This document shows positions 38,132 through 46,399 of a stretch of DNA of 64,000 nt, in pieces; the stretch's first letter is position 1; each line of letters starts with the position of its first letter. The translations under genes and the position numbers were made by a program. Where the stretch lies: contig CAVTFT010000019.1 in the NCBI GenBank assembly GCA_963734085.1, positions 297,880 through 361,879 of the forward strand, in the 5' to 3' direction. The notes under the pieces are model-generated. The model searched no databases. It saw only the letters and a list, made by a program, of their open reading frames with translations, and was not told where the DNA came from. Origin of the DNA: CAIWHR01 sp963734085 (lineage in GTDB: Bacteria > Pseudomonadota > Gammaproteobacteria > Burkholderiales > Casimicrobiaceae).

Positions 38132-39502
38132 ATGAGCGCCGCCCAGCCACGCCCAGCCGGAGTCATTTCGGAGCTGGCGCTAGCCCGCGCCCAGCGCAAC
38201 ACGGTGCTGATCATCGACGACCTCTTCAGCAGCCGCCTGCTGCTGGCCGAGATCGTCCGCCAGATCGACGGCAAGCTCAATCTGGAGCTGTTCGACACGC
38301 CGAGCCGTGCGCTCGAATTCGCGCGCAACAACCGCGTCGACATGGTCCTCACCGACTACAAGCTGCCGGAATTCGACGGCATCGAGCTCGTGAAGCAGAT
38401 CCGGGGGCTGCCGCACTGCGTCGACGTGCCGATCGTCGTGATCACGGTGGTCGACGACCGCCGGGTGCGCTACGAGGCGCTCGAAGGCGGCGCCACCGAC
38501 TTCCTGATCAAGCCGCTGGACGAGCACGAAACCCGGGCGCGGTGCGCCAATCTGCTCGAGCTCCGCCGGCACAAGATCGTGCTGTCCGACCAGGCGCGCG
38601 TGCTGCAATACCAGGTCGACAAGTCCGTCGCCGAGATTCACGAGCGGGAGCTGGAGACGCTGGCGAAGCTCGCCAAGGCCGGCGAATTTCGCGACAAGAC
38701 CACCGGCAATCACCTGATGCGGATGGCCAAGTACTCCGCGCTCACGGGCCAGAACCTGGGGCTCGGCGCCGAGACCGTCCACGTGCTCGAGGTCGCCGCG
38801 CCGATGCACGACATCGGCAAGATCGGCATTCCCGACTCCGTCCTGCTGAAGCAGGGTGCGCTCACCCCGCCCGAGATGGAAATGATGCGGGCGCACCCGC
38901 GGATCGGCTACGACATCCTCAAGGGCAGCCCGTCCAAATACCTGAGCATGGGCGCGATCATCGCGCTCGGCCACCACGAGAAGTTCGACGGCAACGGCTA
39001 TCCGAACGGGCTGCACGGCGAGGACATCCCGATCGTCGCGCGCATCGTCGCGGTCGCGGACGTGTTCGACGCGCTGGTGAGCGAGCGCCCCTACAAGCAC
39101 GCGTGGCCCGTGCAGGAGGGAATCGACTACCTCAAGTCACAGCGCGGCAAGCATTTCGATGCGAAATGCGTCGACGCTTTTCTGGGCGACCCGGCGCGGA
39201 TCGATGCGATTTTCACGGAGTTTGCGGATGAGGGCCATGTGTCGAGGTGCCGCGGCAGTACGGGTCGGCGCCACGGTATCGCGGCGGCCAGCGGCACATC
39301 GCCGCTCGACGCCTTGTGCCTATCGGGTGCAGAAGAGCGGCATCGCAGCCTCTTGAACCAGCTGCTCTGCCCAGGGAAGTCTGAGGCGTGGTTCTTGCTT
39401 TGGCACCTGACAGGTGTAGCAGGCGGGGCTGACCAACGCTCTGGTGTGTCCGGCTCGCGCCGGCCCGTTTGTTCGTGGATAGATAACCGTTGCCCCGCGT
39501 AG
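38132..39502 (+). CDS. RpfG-like response regulator with HD-GYP phosphodiesterase domain
   Basis: A 456-residue regulator. The receiver domain covers residues 24-145 (phospho-acceptor Asp75 in LTDYKLPEFDG, Lys127 in LIKPLD). A coiled linker leads to an HD-GYP domain (residues 178-367) with HD at 226-227 (MHDIGKIGIPD), HHEKFDGNGYPNG and the GYP triad at 289-291, so cyclic-di-GMP hydrolysis should be active. ATG 38132 follows a strong AGGAGG. In Xanthomonas, RpfG is the partner of RpfC, whose homologue starts 16 bases downstream here. Residues 368-456 match nothing and look like read-through of non-coding sequence; a frame error near 39240 could have removed the true stop. Confidence 0.88.
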   Translation: MSAAQPRPAGVISELALARAQRNTVLIIDDLFSSRLLLAEIVRQIDGKLNLELFDTPSRALEFARNNRVDMVLTDYKLPEFDGIELVKQIRGLPHCVDVPIVVITVVDDRRVRYEALEGGATDFLIKPLDEHETRARCANLLELRRHKIVLSDQARVLQYQVDKSVAEIHERELETLAKLAKAGEFRDKTTGNHLMRMAKYSALTGQNLGLGAETVHVLEVAAPMHDIGKIGIPDSVLLKQGALTPPEMEMMRAHPRIGYDILKGSPSKYLSMGAIIALGHHEKFDGNGYPNGLHGEDIPIVARIVAVADVFDALVSERPYKHAWPVQEGIDYLKSQRGKHFDAKCVDAFLGDPARIDAIFTEFADEGHVSRCRGSTGRRHGIAAASGTSPLDALCLSGAEERHRSLLNQLLCPGKSEAWFLLWHLTGVAGGADQRSGVSGSRRPVCSWIDNRCPA

Positions 39503-39518
39503 AATCGATCGGTCCTCC

Positions 39519-41747
39519 ATGATGTGGCCTCCCCAAAACCCGGCGCTTCGGCAGTGGCTCACCCGCGAGGGCTGGGCGCACCTGCACGCGTCCGTCAAAC
39601 CCACGGAAATCTGGCAGGAGTTTGAGCAGGCGATGTTTCGTGTCGCGATCCCCGGCCTGGTGCTGCTTGGGTTCGGGATCTATTGGGTGGGTGGGATCCT
39701 CGGGTTCTGGAGCGGCGGGCTAAGCAACAACCAGAGGCACGCGCTCTGGTTCACGATCGGATTCTTCCTTTTCGGCGTCTGTGTCGGATTGTGGATCCTC
39801 GCGCATCCTCACGTTTCGGAGAAGCGGCGATACACCGGGATCTTCGCCGATAACGCCGGCAACACGTACTTCATGGCGGTCTCGGGGGAACTTGGTGCGG
39901 CAGTCTTTGCCGTTTACCTGTTCGTCACCTTCGGCAACGGCTTCCGATACGGTCGCCGGCACCTCTTCGTATCGCAGGCGCTCTCCCTAATCGGGTTCGG
40001 GATCGTCTGCTGGTACTCAGACTTCTGGACTCAGCACAGATGGGTCATCGCAGGAATCCTCCTTGCCATGATCTTTCTGCCCTTCTACATCCTCCACCTA
40101 AAGGCGAAGGTCGACAAGGCGAAGAAGCAGGCGGAAGAGGCGAACAAGGCCAAGGATCGGTTCCTCGCGAATATGAGCCATGAAATGCGAACGCCGCTCA
40201 ATGGCGTGATCGCGATGGCCGACATCCTTCGCGAGACAGGCCTCAACGAATCGCAGCGGGAGATCACCGAAACGCTTTCCAACTCAGGACAGCTGCTCCT
40301 CGCACAGATCGAAGACGTCCTCGACATGGCGAAGATCGAGGCGGGCCGCGTTGAACTCGAGACTGCGCCCTTCGACCTCGGCCGACTGCTCACGTCTACG
40401 GTGAAGGTGCTGCTGCCGCAGGCTCGCTACAAGGGCCTCGCCGTAATAACGGACATTGAACCAGGAGCCTCGCGCTGGTTCGTCGGCGACCAGCATCATC
40501 TGCGGCAGGTCGTGCTGAACCTGCTCTCTAACGCCGTCAAGTTCACCGAGCGGGGCGAGGTTTCCCTTCGCGCGCGGGTGCTCGAAACCGCTCATGATGT
40601 CGCGCGCGTGCGAATCGAGGTCGAGGACACTGGGATCGGCATCGCACCCGAGAAGCAGGCCGCGATCTTCGAGCCGTTCACGCAGGCCGACGACTCGGTG
40701 ACGCGAGTGTACGGAGGAACGGGCCTTGGCACGACGATCGCACGGCAGCTCGTGCTGCTAATGGGCGGTAAACTCGGCCTTTCGAGCGCGGTTGGCGCCG
40801 GCAGCACGTTCTGGTTCGAACTGCCCCTGCAGCACTCGGAGGCGAAGGGTATCGATTACGTCGCCGAATTGGCGGGTACGGTCAAGGCATCGACCGCCGC
40901 ACACGCCATTGGCGCAAGCACTGGCGCTAGCGTGCACAAGATACGCGGCGCGCGTGTGCTGGTCGCTGAGGACAATCCGACGAACCAGCGCGTGACGCGG
41001 CTGATCCTTGAAAGCGCGTCGCACGTCGCGACGATCGTAAATAACGGCGAGGACGCGCTCGACGCGCTGGAGCGTGGTGGCTTCGACATCGCGCTGTTCG
41101 ACCTGTCGATGCCGGTCGTGAGCGGGCTCGAGGCGCTGAAGCTATATCGCTTCTCGACACCCAAGCCGATCCCGGTGCTCATCCTCTCGGCAAACGTCAC
41201 GACCGAATGCATCGGGGAGTGTCAGCGCGCCGGCGCGGCCGAATTCATCCCTAAGCCGCTCCGCGCATCTTATCTGCTGGACGCAGTCGAGCGGCACCTC
41301 GCCGGTGACCGTGCCGTCAACATTGTTGCGCCCGCGCCCCGCAATGACGACCGGCCTCCGCTGACCGTCGTTGACACGCCGCTGCTCGACCTCTCGGCGC
41401 TCAAGGACTTGTCGCTGCTGTCGACTGACCCGACATTCATTGACCGGCTCATCCATGGCTTCGAGACGGACTGCGGACGCCTCGTGCGGCAGATCGCCGA
41501 CGGGCTAGCTCAGCGTAAGTATCAAGGCGTGAAGGACGCAGCGCACGCGCTAAAGGGTGGTGCCGGAAGCGTCGGCGCGACGCAGCTGACACAGTTCGCG
41601 GTCCGCCTCGAGAAGGCGACGCACGAGACGCTGCGCCTCAAGTCGGCGCAGCTAACCGAAGAGTTGCTGCCCCTGTCGGAGCGGACGATGGCCGCCCTGC
41701 ATGAGCACCTCGAAGAGCAGCGCCGGCAGCGGCAGCTGTCCAGCTAG
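39519..41747 (+). CDS. rpfC: RpfC-like hybrid sensor histidine kinase (DSF receptor)
   Basis: A 742-residue hybrid kinase closely matching Xanthomonas RpfC in layout and wording. Five membrane helices occupy residues about 38-61, 74-94, 117-138, 149-166 and 174-193, with the conserved FGNGFRYGRR between helices 3 and 4. Then come HisKA with His221 (NMSHEMRTPLNGVIAMAD), HATPase (DTGIGIAPEKQAAIFEPFTQ and GGTGLGTTIARQL), a receiver with Asp528 (ALFDLSMP) and an HPt domain with His677 (AHALKGGAGSVGA). In the known system this senses cis-2-unsaturated fatty acid signals and phosphorylates RpfG. It is convergent with rpfF. Codon use is less G/C-ended than flanking core genes. Confidence 0.93.
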   Translation: MMWPPQNPALRQWLTREGWAHLHASVKPTEIWQEFEQAMFRVAIPGLVLLGFGIYWVGGILGFWSGGLSNNQRHALWFTIGFFLFGVCVGLWILAHPHVSEKRRYTGIFADNAGNTYFMAVSGELGAAVFAVYLFVTFGNGFRYGRRHLFVSQALSLIGFGIVCWYSDFWTQHRWVIAGILLAMIFLPFYILHLKAKVDKAKKQAEEANKAKDRFLANMSHEMRTPLNGVIAMADILRETGLNESQREITETLSNSGQLLLAQIEDVLDMAKIEAGRVELETAPFDLGRLLTSTVKVLLPQARYKGLAVITDIEPGASRWFVGDQHHLRQVVLNLLSNAVKFTERGEVSLRARVLETAHDVARVRIEVEDTGIGIAPEKQAAIFEPFTQADDSVTRVYGGTGLGTTIARQLVLLMGGKLGLSSAVGAGSTFWFELPLQHSEAKGIDYVAELAGTVKASTAAHAIGASTGASVHKIRGARVLVAEDNPTNQRVTRLILESASHVATIVNNGEDALDALERGGFDIALFDLSMPVVSGLEALKLYRFSTPKPIPVLILSANVTTECIGECQRAGAAEFIPKPLRASYLLDAVERHLAGDRAVNIVAPAPRNDDRPPLTVVDTPLLDLSALKDLSLLSTDPTFIDRLIHGFETDCGRLVRQIADGLAQRKYQGVKDAAHALKGGAGSVGATQLTQFAVRLEKATHETLRLKSAQLTEELLPLSERTMAALHEHLEEQRRQRQLSS

Positions 41748-41761
41748 GCGGGAAGCTAGCC

Positions 41762-41792
41762 AAAAAAAGGCGCCGACCTGCCAGTCGGCGCC
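41762..41792 (-). terminator. Intrinsic terminator of rpfF
   Basis: A 9-bp stem GGCGCCGAC/GTCGGCGCC with a 6-base loop; on the minus strand it is followed by seven T residues. It lies 28 bases after the rpfF stop and separates the convergent rpfC and rpfF. Confidence 0.85.
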
Positions 41793-41819
41793 AGTCCCGT
41801 GTGAAGCGGCGAAAGCGCG

Positions 41820-42752
41820 TCAGTCGCCTGCGCGCGCTGCTTCCAAACGCACCACGTTCGATTCAACATCGAGAGCCGCGACCTCCTCGTCCGCATTTCG
41901 CTGCTGCGCGCGTACCAGGCGTTCCATCATCTTGAGATCGCGGGGCGTTAGTTTCATCGCAGCGTCGACCCAAATGTCGACGACACGCTCAAGCTCTGCA
42001 CGTGTAATGGGCTCGATCTCGCGACGAGCGGCCTCGAGTCCGCGCCGCCCATTCGCTGCGCGAGCGTGTTTCTTGATGTAGCTGCCGACGGCGGGTTCGC
42101 CCATGCCGTCGGGAGCGATCACGTCGACGACGCCCATGTCGAAGAGTTGCCTTGCCGTATACACGGCGCCGCTCGTGATGAGCTCTTCCGTCACGCGCCG
42201 GCCCACTTTGCGCGACAAGAAGCTGTATGCCCCCATTCCGGGGAACATGTTGAACAGGATCTCCGGAAAGCCCATGCGCGCTGATTCCTCGGCGATCAGC
42301 ACTGAGCTCGCAAGCGCGGCTTCGAAGCCGCCGCCGAGCGCATCGCCCTGAACGAGCGAGATTGTCGTTATCGGCAGATCAAAGTTGCGATTCCACGGAT
42401 GAAGATCGTCGATACACTGGCTGGCGTAGTGCTGTAACGCGTCGCGATTACCCGTGTCGATGGCGCTGCGGAACAAAGCGAGATCGCCACCGAGATTGAA
42501 CACGCCCGGCATCTTCGATGCGAGTACCGCATAGCCAACAACGCAATCCTCACCCTTGTGATCGAGTCGTCCCTGCGAATTAACGATCCCATCGATAAAC
42601 GCGCGCAGCTCCGACAGAAGCTGCGTGCTGAAACAGGGGCGCGGTCGCGGCTGCATCAACGCCCAGTAGGCGCCATTTTCTGGATCGAACCGTGTGTCGA
42701 GCTGTTTGAACTGGAGGTGCGAAAGATAGCGGACTTCGGCAGTCACGTTCAT
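41820..42752 (-). CDS. rpfF: RpfF-like DSF synthase (crotonase superfamily)
   Basis: A 310-residue enoyl-CoA hydratase/thioesterase-fold enzyme that makes cis-2-enoic fatty acid signals from 3-hydroxyacyl-ACP. The catalytic pair of Xanthomonas RpfF (Glu141, Glu161) aligns to Glu144 (QGDALGGGFEAAL) and Glu164 (MGFPEILFNMFPG), with the family block GMGAYSFLSRKVG after them. The start at 42752 is preceded by GAGGAG. It faces rpfC tail to tail, with its own terminator. Ordinary crotonases lack the FNMFPGMGAYSFL pattern, so the DSF-synthase assignment is firm. Confidence 0.93.
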   Translation of the reverse strand: MNVTAEVRYLSHLQFKQLDTRFDPENGAYWALMQPRPRPCFSTQLLSELRAFIDGIVNSQGRLDHKGEDCVVGYAVLASKMPGVFNLGGDLALFRSAIDTGNRDALQHYASQCIDDLHPWNRNFDLPITTISLVQGDALGGGFEAALASSVLIAEESARMGFPEILFNMFPGMGAYSFLSRKVGRRVTEELITSGAVYTARQLFDMGVVDVIAPDGMGEPAVGSYIKKHARAANGRRGLEAARREIEPITRAELERVVDIWVDAAMKLTPRDLKMMERLVRAQQRNADEEVAALDVESNVVRLEAARAGD

Positions 42753-43366
42753 GGCAGGCTCCTCGCTAATTACTACGACACAGGAATGGGTATTGGATGG
42801 TGAGACATTTTGTTGTGAACAACTTTGAGCTGCATCAATCGGGGAGGAGAATACGGCCCCGCAAGCAAACCCCGAGCGTTTAGGCCGTGGGCCAATGGAT
42901 TCGACGTCTCCCTTGCCGTCGAATCGCGCCTTCAGACGCTACTATCTTACGACTCGCTGTAAGATACAAGCACTCCTTGTCAATCTGGAGCCTCCAATAG
43001 ATCATATCGTTTCGATTGTGAATTGGAAGTACGCCGGGTGATTCCGCTTGGGTGATGAATTAGCCCGACGGTTATCGCACATTTTGCTAAGTTTCATGGT
43101 TTACCCGGAAATTTTAACTTCTTGTCGTGAAAACTAGCGCAAACCCCCGCCATTCTCGTTTACCTGAAGTGCGCGGTGGCGTACAGTACGCGCCGCGAAC
43201 CCGGCGGTAAGCTCGGCCGGCCCCGCCCGGTACAAGTATTGAAGAATTCTCTCCTCCGAGGTAAGCGGCCGCTTTAAGGCCAATCCTGATAGTAATCACC
43301 TACCGCTTCGAATGGCAGCAGCCAATAATACGCAACAAAACGATGCGAAACAGGAACCGGTGACAG
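42753..43366. promoter_or_regulatory. Divergent rpfF / E1 control region with inverted repeats
   Basis: A 614-bp gap, AT-richer than its surroundings, with no convincing gene. Symmetric elements: GTTGT-GA-ACAAC (42812-42823); a 9-bp dyad GATTCGACG/CGTCGAATC with a 10-base spacer (42898-42925); TATCTTAC/GTAAGATA with an 8-base spacer (42943-42966); GCGTAC-A-GTACGC inside a larger CGCGG/CCGCG frame (43171-43196); and the palindrome AAGCGGCCGCTT (43263-43274). These are candidate operator sites for one or more dimeric regulators of the divergent genes. I could not place confident -35/-10 boxes. Confidence 0.5.
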
Positions 43367-45331
43367 ATGCCAGACGGGTCTGAAGTGTCAGCTATCCAAC
43401 GCCTCGCCCTCATGTTGCAAATACGCGAGGGTGATCGCTGCGAGGAACACCTTCTCCGACAGGGTCGCGGCTGGATCCACATCCCCGGCGCCGGGCACGA
43501 AGCTTTGTCGGCACTTGCTGAGTCACTCTTGGCCGATGACCTACTTTTCCTCTATTACCGCGACCGAGCGCTCATGCAGGCCCGCGGCGTCACACCGCTC
43601 GAAATGGCACGCGAGTACCTTGCGACTGCGAGTTCGTCGTCCGGCGGCAGGACGATGCCTGTCCATGGCTCTTATCGCCGACTGGGAATCTTCCCACCCG
43701 TCACACCAACGGGCTCCCAGTGCCTGCCGGCTGTCGGCGCGGCATGGGGACTACGAATGGTCGGCCCAGGCCGTGTCGTGCTTTGTACGATTGGCGACGC
43801 GGCGACGCGCCAAGGCGAATTCTTCGAAGCGGTCGCGCAAGCGGTGCAGGAGCGTCTGCCGATCGTCTTTGTCGTCGAGGACAATGCCTATGGGATCAGC
43901 ACGCCGACCCGCCGCCAACTACCCTTCAGACTTGGGCTGTTCGCAGAGTCGATCTATCGGCGCGTCGACGGCCGTTCGTACGACGCAGTCCTTGCCGCTG
44001 GCAGCGCCGCGATCGACGCCGCGAGACGCGGCGATGGGCCATCGGTGCTCTGGATCGAACTCGACCGCCTCACATCGCATACGAACTCGGACGACCACCG
44101 TGTGTATCGCGAGGCTGGCGACATTGCTTCCATGCAAGAGCGCGACCCCGTAACGCTTTTCGCGAACGTGATGATCAAACGGAACGCTCTCACGTTGGAA
44201 GGCTACGATTCGATGCGAGATGAAGCGCGACGCTCCGCCGATACGGCGTTCCGTGCAGCCGAGGTTGAACCTCAGCCCGACCCGGCGACTGCTTGCGATA
44301 ACCTGGTCGGGGCACCAAATGTCGAGGGCGTGCAGCTCCCGTTTATGCTTGGCGAAACCGCGCGCACTGTGGCCGGGGCACTGAACGTCGTCCTCCGCGA
44401 AGCGCTCGAACGCATACCCAGCGCAGTTGTCTTTGGCGAGGATGTTGAGGATCCTAAGGGAGGCGTATTTGGGTTCACAAAAGGGTTGTCGACGCGCCAC
44501 CCCGGGCGTGTTGTCAATTCGCCCCTTGCTGAGGCTACGATCGCTGGGATTGCAGTAGGACTTGCGGCGACCGGCTATCGGCCGATCTTTGAATTGCAGT
44601 TCATTGATTTTGCGGCGCCGGCGTTCAACCAAATCCTGAATCAGCTCGCAACGCTGCGCTGGCGCTCGAACGGCGACTGGAAGTGCCCTGCCATACTCTA
44701 TGCGCCTTGTGGTGCATACCTGCCAGCGGGTGCGACATGGCACAGCCAATCGAACGAGGCGCTGTGGACGCATGTTCCGGGGCTACGCGTCGCGGTACCC
44801 GCGACACCTGAGGATATGGCAGGGTTACTTTGGACCGCACTGCATGAAGAGGATCCCACGCTACTGCTTATCCCGAAGCACTCAATGCGCGTGCGCCATC
44901 CGCCGCACGGGCCAACGCGTGCTGGCTTCGGTCGCGCACGCATCGTCAGGGCGGGCACCGACGTGACCCTTGTGACCTGGGGCAACTGCATTGAGCTGGC
45001 GCGCGAAGCGGCAGACCAGCTCGCGAACCGCTGCTCGATCGAGATCATCGATCTCGTGAGCCTCGCGCCGTGCGACTGGGGCACGGTTGCCGCGTCGGTC
45101 GCTCGCTCGGGCCGGCTAGTCGTCGTGAGTGAGGATTCCCGGCTAGGTAACTTTGGCCAGACAGTCATCGCCGAGATGGTGAGTACGCCGAATTGGTTCG
45201 ACGCTTTCCTCTCCCCACCTGTGCTCGTAGCGCGAGAGGACGTCCACGTTCCGTACAACCCAGTGCTTGAGTACGCCGTGCTGCCTGACGTCGCCCGCAT
45301 CAAAACCGCAATCCTCGAGTCACTGGCGTAG
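43367..45331 (+). CDS. 2-oxoacid dehydrogenase E1, fused alpha and beta subunits
   Basis: A 654-residue thiamine-diphosphate enzyme that decarboxylates a 2-oxoacid and passes the acyl group to the E2 lipoyl arm. E1-alpha (residues 1-310): RGWIHIPGAGHEALS, then the thiamine motif GDAATRQGEFFE (143-154) ending in the metal-binding N of EDNAYGIS (173). E1-beta (about 330-654): VFGEDVEDPKGGVFG, NSPLAEATIAGIAVGLA and a C-terminal transketolase domain (LVSLAPCDW, VVVSEDSRLGNFGQTV). In most bacteria these are two genes. Sequence style is of the branched-chain/acetoin group rather than the 890-residue AceE type. Its E2 follows after four bases. The exact 2-oxoacid is not proven by motifs. Confidence 0.85.
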   Translation: MPDGSEVSAIQRLALMLQIREGDRCEEHLLRQGRGWIHIPGAGHEALSALAESLLADDLLFLYYRDRALMQARGVTPLEMAREYLATASSSSGGRTMPVHGSYRRLGIFPPVTPTGSQCLPAVGAAWGLRMVGPGRVVLCTIGDAATRQGEFFEAVAQAVQERLPIVFVVEDNAYGISTPTRRQLPFRLGLFAESIYRRVDGRSYDAVLAAGSAAIDAARRGDGPSVLWIELDRLTSHTNSDDHRVYREAGDIASMQERDPVTLFANVMIKRNALTLEGYDSMRDEARRSADTAFRAAEVEPQPDPATACDNLVGAPNVEGVQLPFMLGETARTVAGALNVVLREALERIPSAVVFGEDVEDPKGGVFGFTKGLSTRHPGRVVNSPLAEATIAGIAVGLAATGYRPIFELQFIDFAAPAFNQILNQLATLRWRSNGDWKCPAILYAPCGAYLPAGATWHSQSNEALWTHVPGLRVAVPATPEDMAGLLWTALHEEDPTLLLIPKHSMRVRHPPHGPTRAGFGRARIVRAGTDVTLVTWGNCIELAREAADQLANRCSIEIIDLVSLAPCDWGTVAASVARSGRLVVVSEDSRLGNFGQTVIAEMVSTPNWFDAFLSPPVLVAREDVHVPYNPVLEYAVLPDVARIKTAILESLA

Positions 45332-45335
45332 CACG

Positions 45336-46379
45336 ATGCCAGAGATCCGCGTGCCGCAGCTGGGCGAAGGGCTGCGTGAAGTGCGCATCGTCGAACTCCT
45401 ACGCCATCCCGGCGACGTACTTCGTCGCGGCGACGTGCTTTACGTCGTCGAGACCGACAAGTCAACCGTCGAGCTTGAGTCGCCGGATGACGGGCTGCTA
45501 TTGGAATGGCGTGCGGCACCGGGCGATGTCGTCCCGATCGGCAGTACCGTCGCGGTCGTCGAGGCGGCTTCGGCAGCATCGCGGGAATCGACCTTGCCGC
45601 ATTTGAGTCGCCTCGTGCCGCCGAGAACTCGCGCACACGCGAAAGCAAAGGGGCTGTCGGTCGAGAACCTTGAGACTATCCCATCTCAATCGGAAGGCAA
45701 GTTGCTTCCCGCAGACATCGATGCGTACCTCGCTGGGACAGGTAGTACGCACAGCGAGGGCCATCGCGACCGTCCGCTTGGCGCAGCTCAACGTGCGCTC
45801 GTCTACCGGCTACGGCGCAGTGCAGCCGTCGTGATCCCGGGGTCGATCGCAATCGAGATCCCGGAATCCTTTCTCGTCCGTGCCGCAGCGGACGGAGAGC
45901 ACCAGCGACCCACGCCCTTCCAAGTCTTCGGACATGCGGTCACGCAGGTCGCGGCACGGCATGCAAAATTCCGATCAGTGATGGTAAGTGATGAACGCAT
46001 TCGCGAGTACGCTCGCGTTAACGTCGGCCTCGCGCTCGCTCGTCCAGATGACGAACTCATCACGGCCGTCATCCGAGGTGCCGACGGTCTGGATCTTTCA
46101 GAATTCGTCAGTGCATGTGCGCAGCAGATGAGAATCGCGCTTCGCAAGGGCGACCAAGCTGCCAGCGACATGCAGATCCTACTTACGCACTTAGGTGAGT
46201 TCGGCATCGTCGACGCCGCACCGACCCTGGTCGCACCGGCAAGCTCGGTGTTCTTTCTCGGCGCGCCGCGTCCCGACACCGGCACAATCCGAATAGTGCT
46301 GACCTTTGACCACCGGCTGATAAATGGCGCGGCAGCAGCGGCGTTTCTGGTCGAAGTGTCAGATTTCCTGCGGGTTTAG
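45336..46379 (+). CDS. 2-oxoacid dehydrogenase E2 (dihydrolipoyl acyltransferase), short form
   Basis: A 347-residue E2: lipoyl domain (residues 1-78, lipoyl Lys42 in VETDKSTVELESP), a subunit-binding domain (about 92-130, PPRTRAHAKAKGLSVENLE) and an acyltransferase domain. It is shorter than the usual 400-450 residues. The catalytic motif, DHRxxDG in the family, reads FDHRLINGAAAAA: His326 is kept but Asp is Asn330. ATG 45336 was chosen because MPEIRVPQLGEG begins the lipoyl fold. No E3 (lipoamide dehydrogenase) lies in the window, so it would borrow a shared one. Confidence 0.85.
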   Translation: MPEIRVPQLGEGLREVRIVELLRHPGDVLRRGDVLYVVETDKSTVELESPDDGLLLEWRAAPGDVVPIGSTVAVVEAASAASRESTLPHLSRLVPPRTRAHAKAKGLSVENLETIPSQSEGKLLPADIDAYLAGTGSTHSEGHRDRPLGAAQRALVYRLRRSAAVVIPGSIAIEIPESFLVRAAADGEHQRPTPFQVFGHAVTQVAARHAKFRSVMVSDERIREYARVNVGLALARPDDELITAVIRGADGLDLSEFVSACAQQMRIALRKGDQAASDMQILLTHLGEFGIVDAAPTLVAPASSVFFLGAPRPDTGTIRIVLTFDHRLINGAAAAAFLVEVSDFLRV

Positions 46380-46399
46380 TGACAGGGGAGCCCTGCCGA

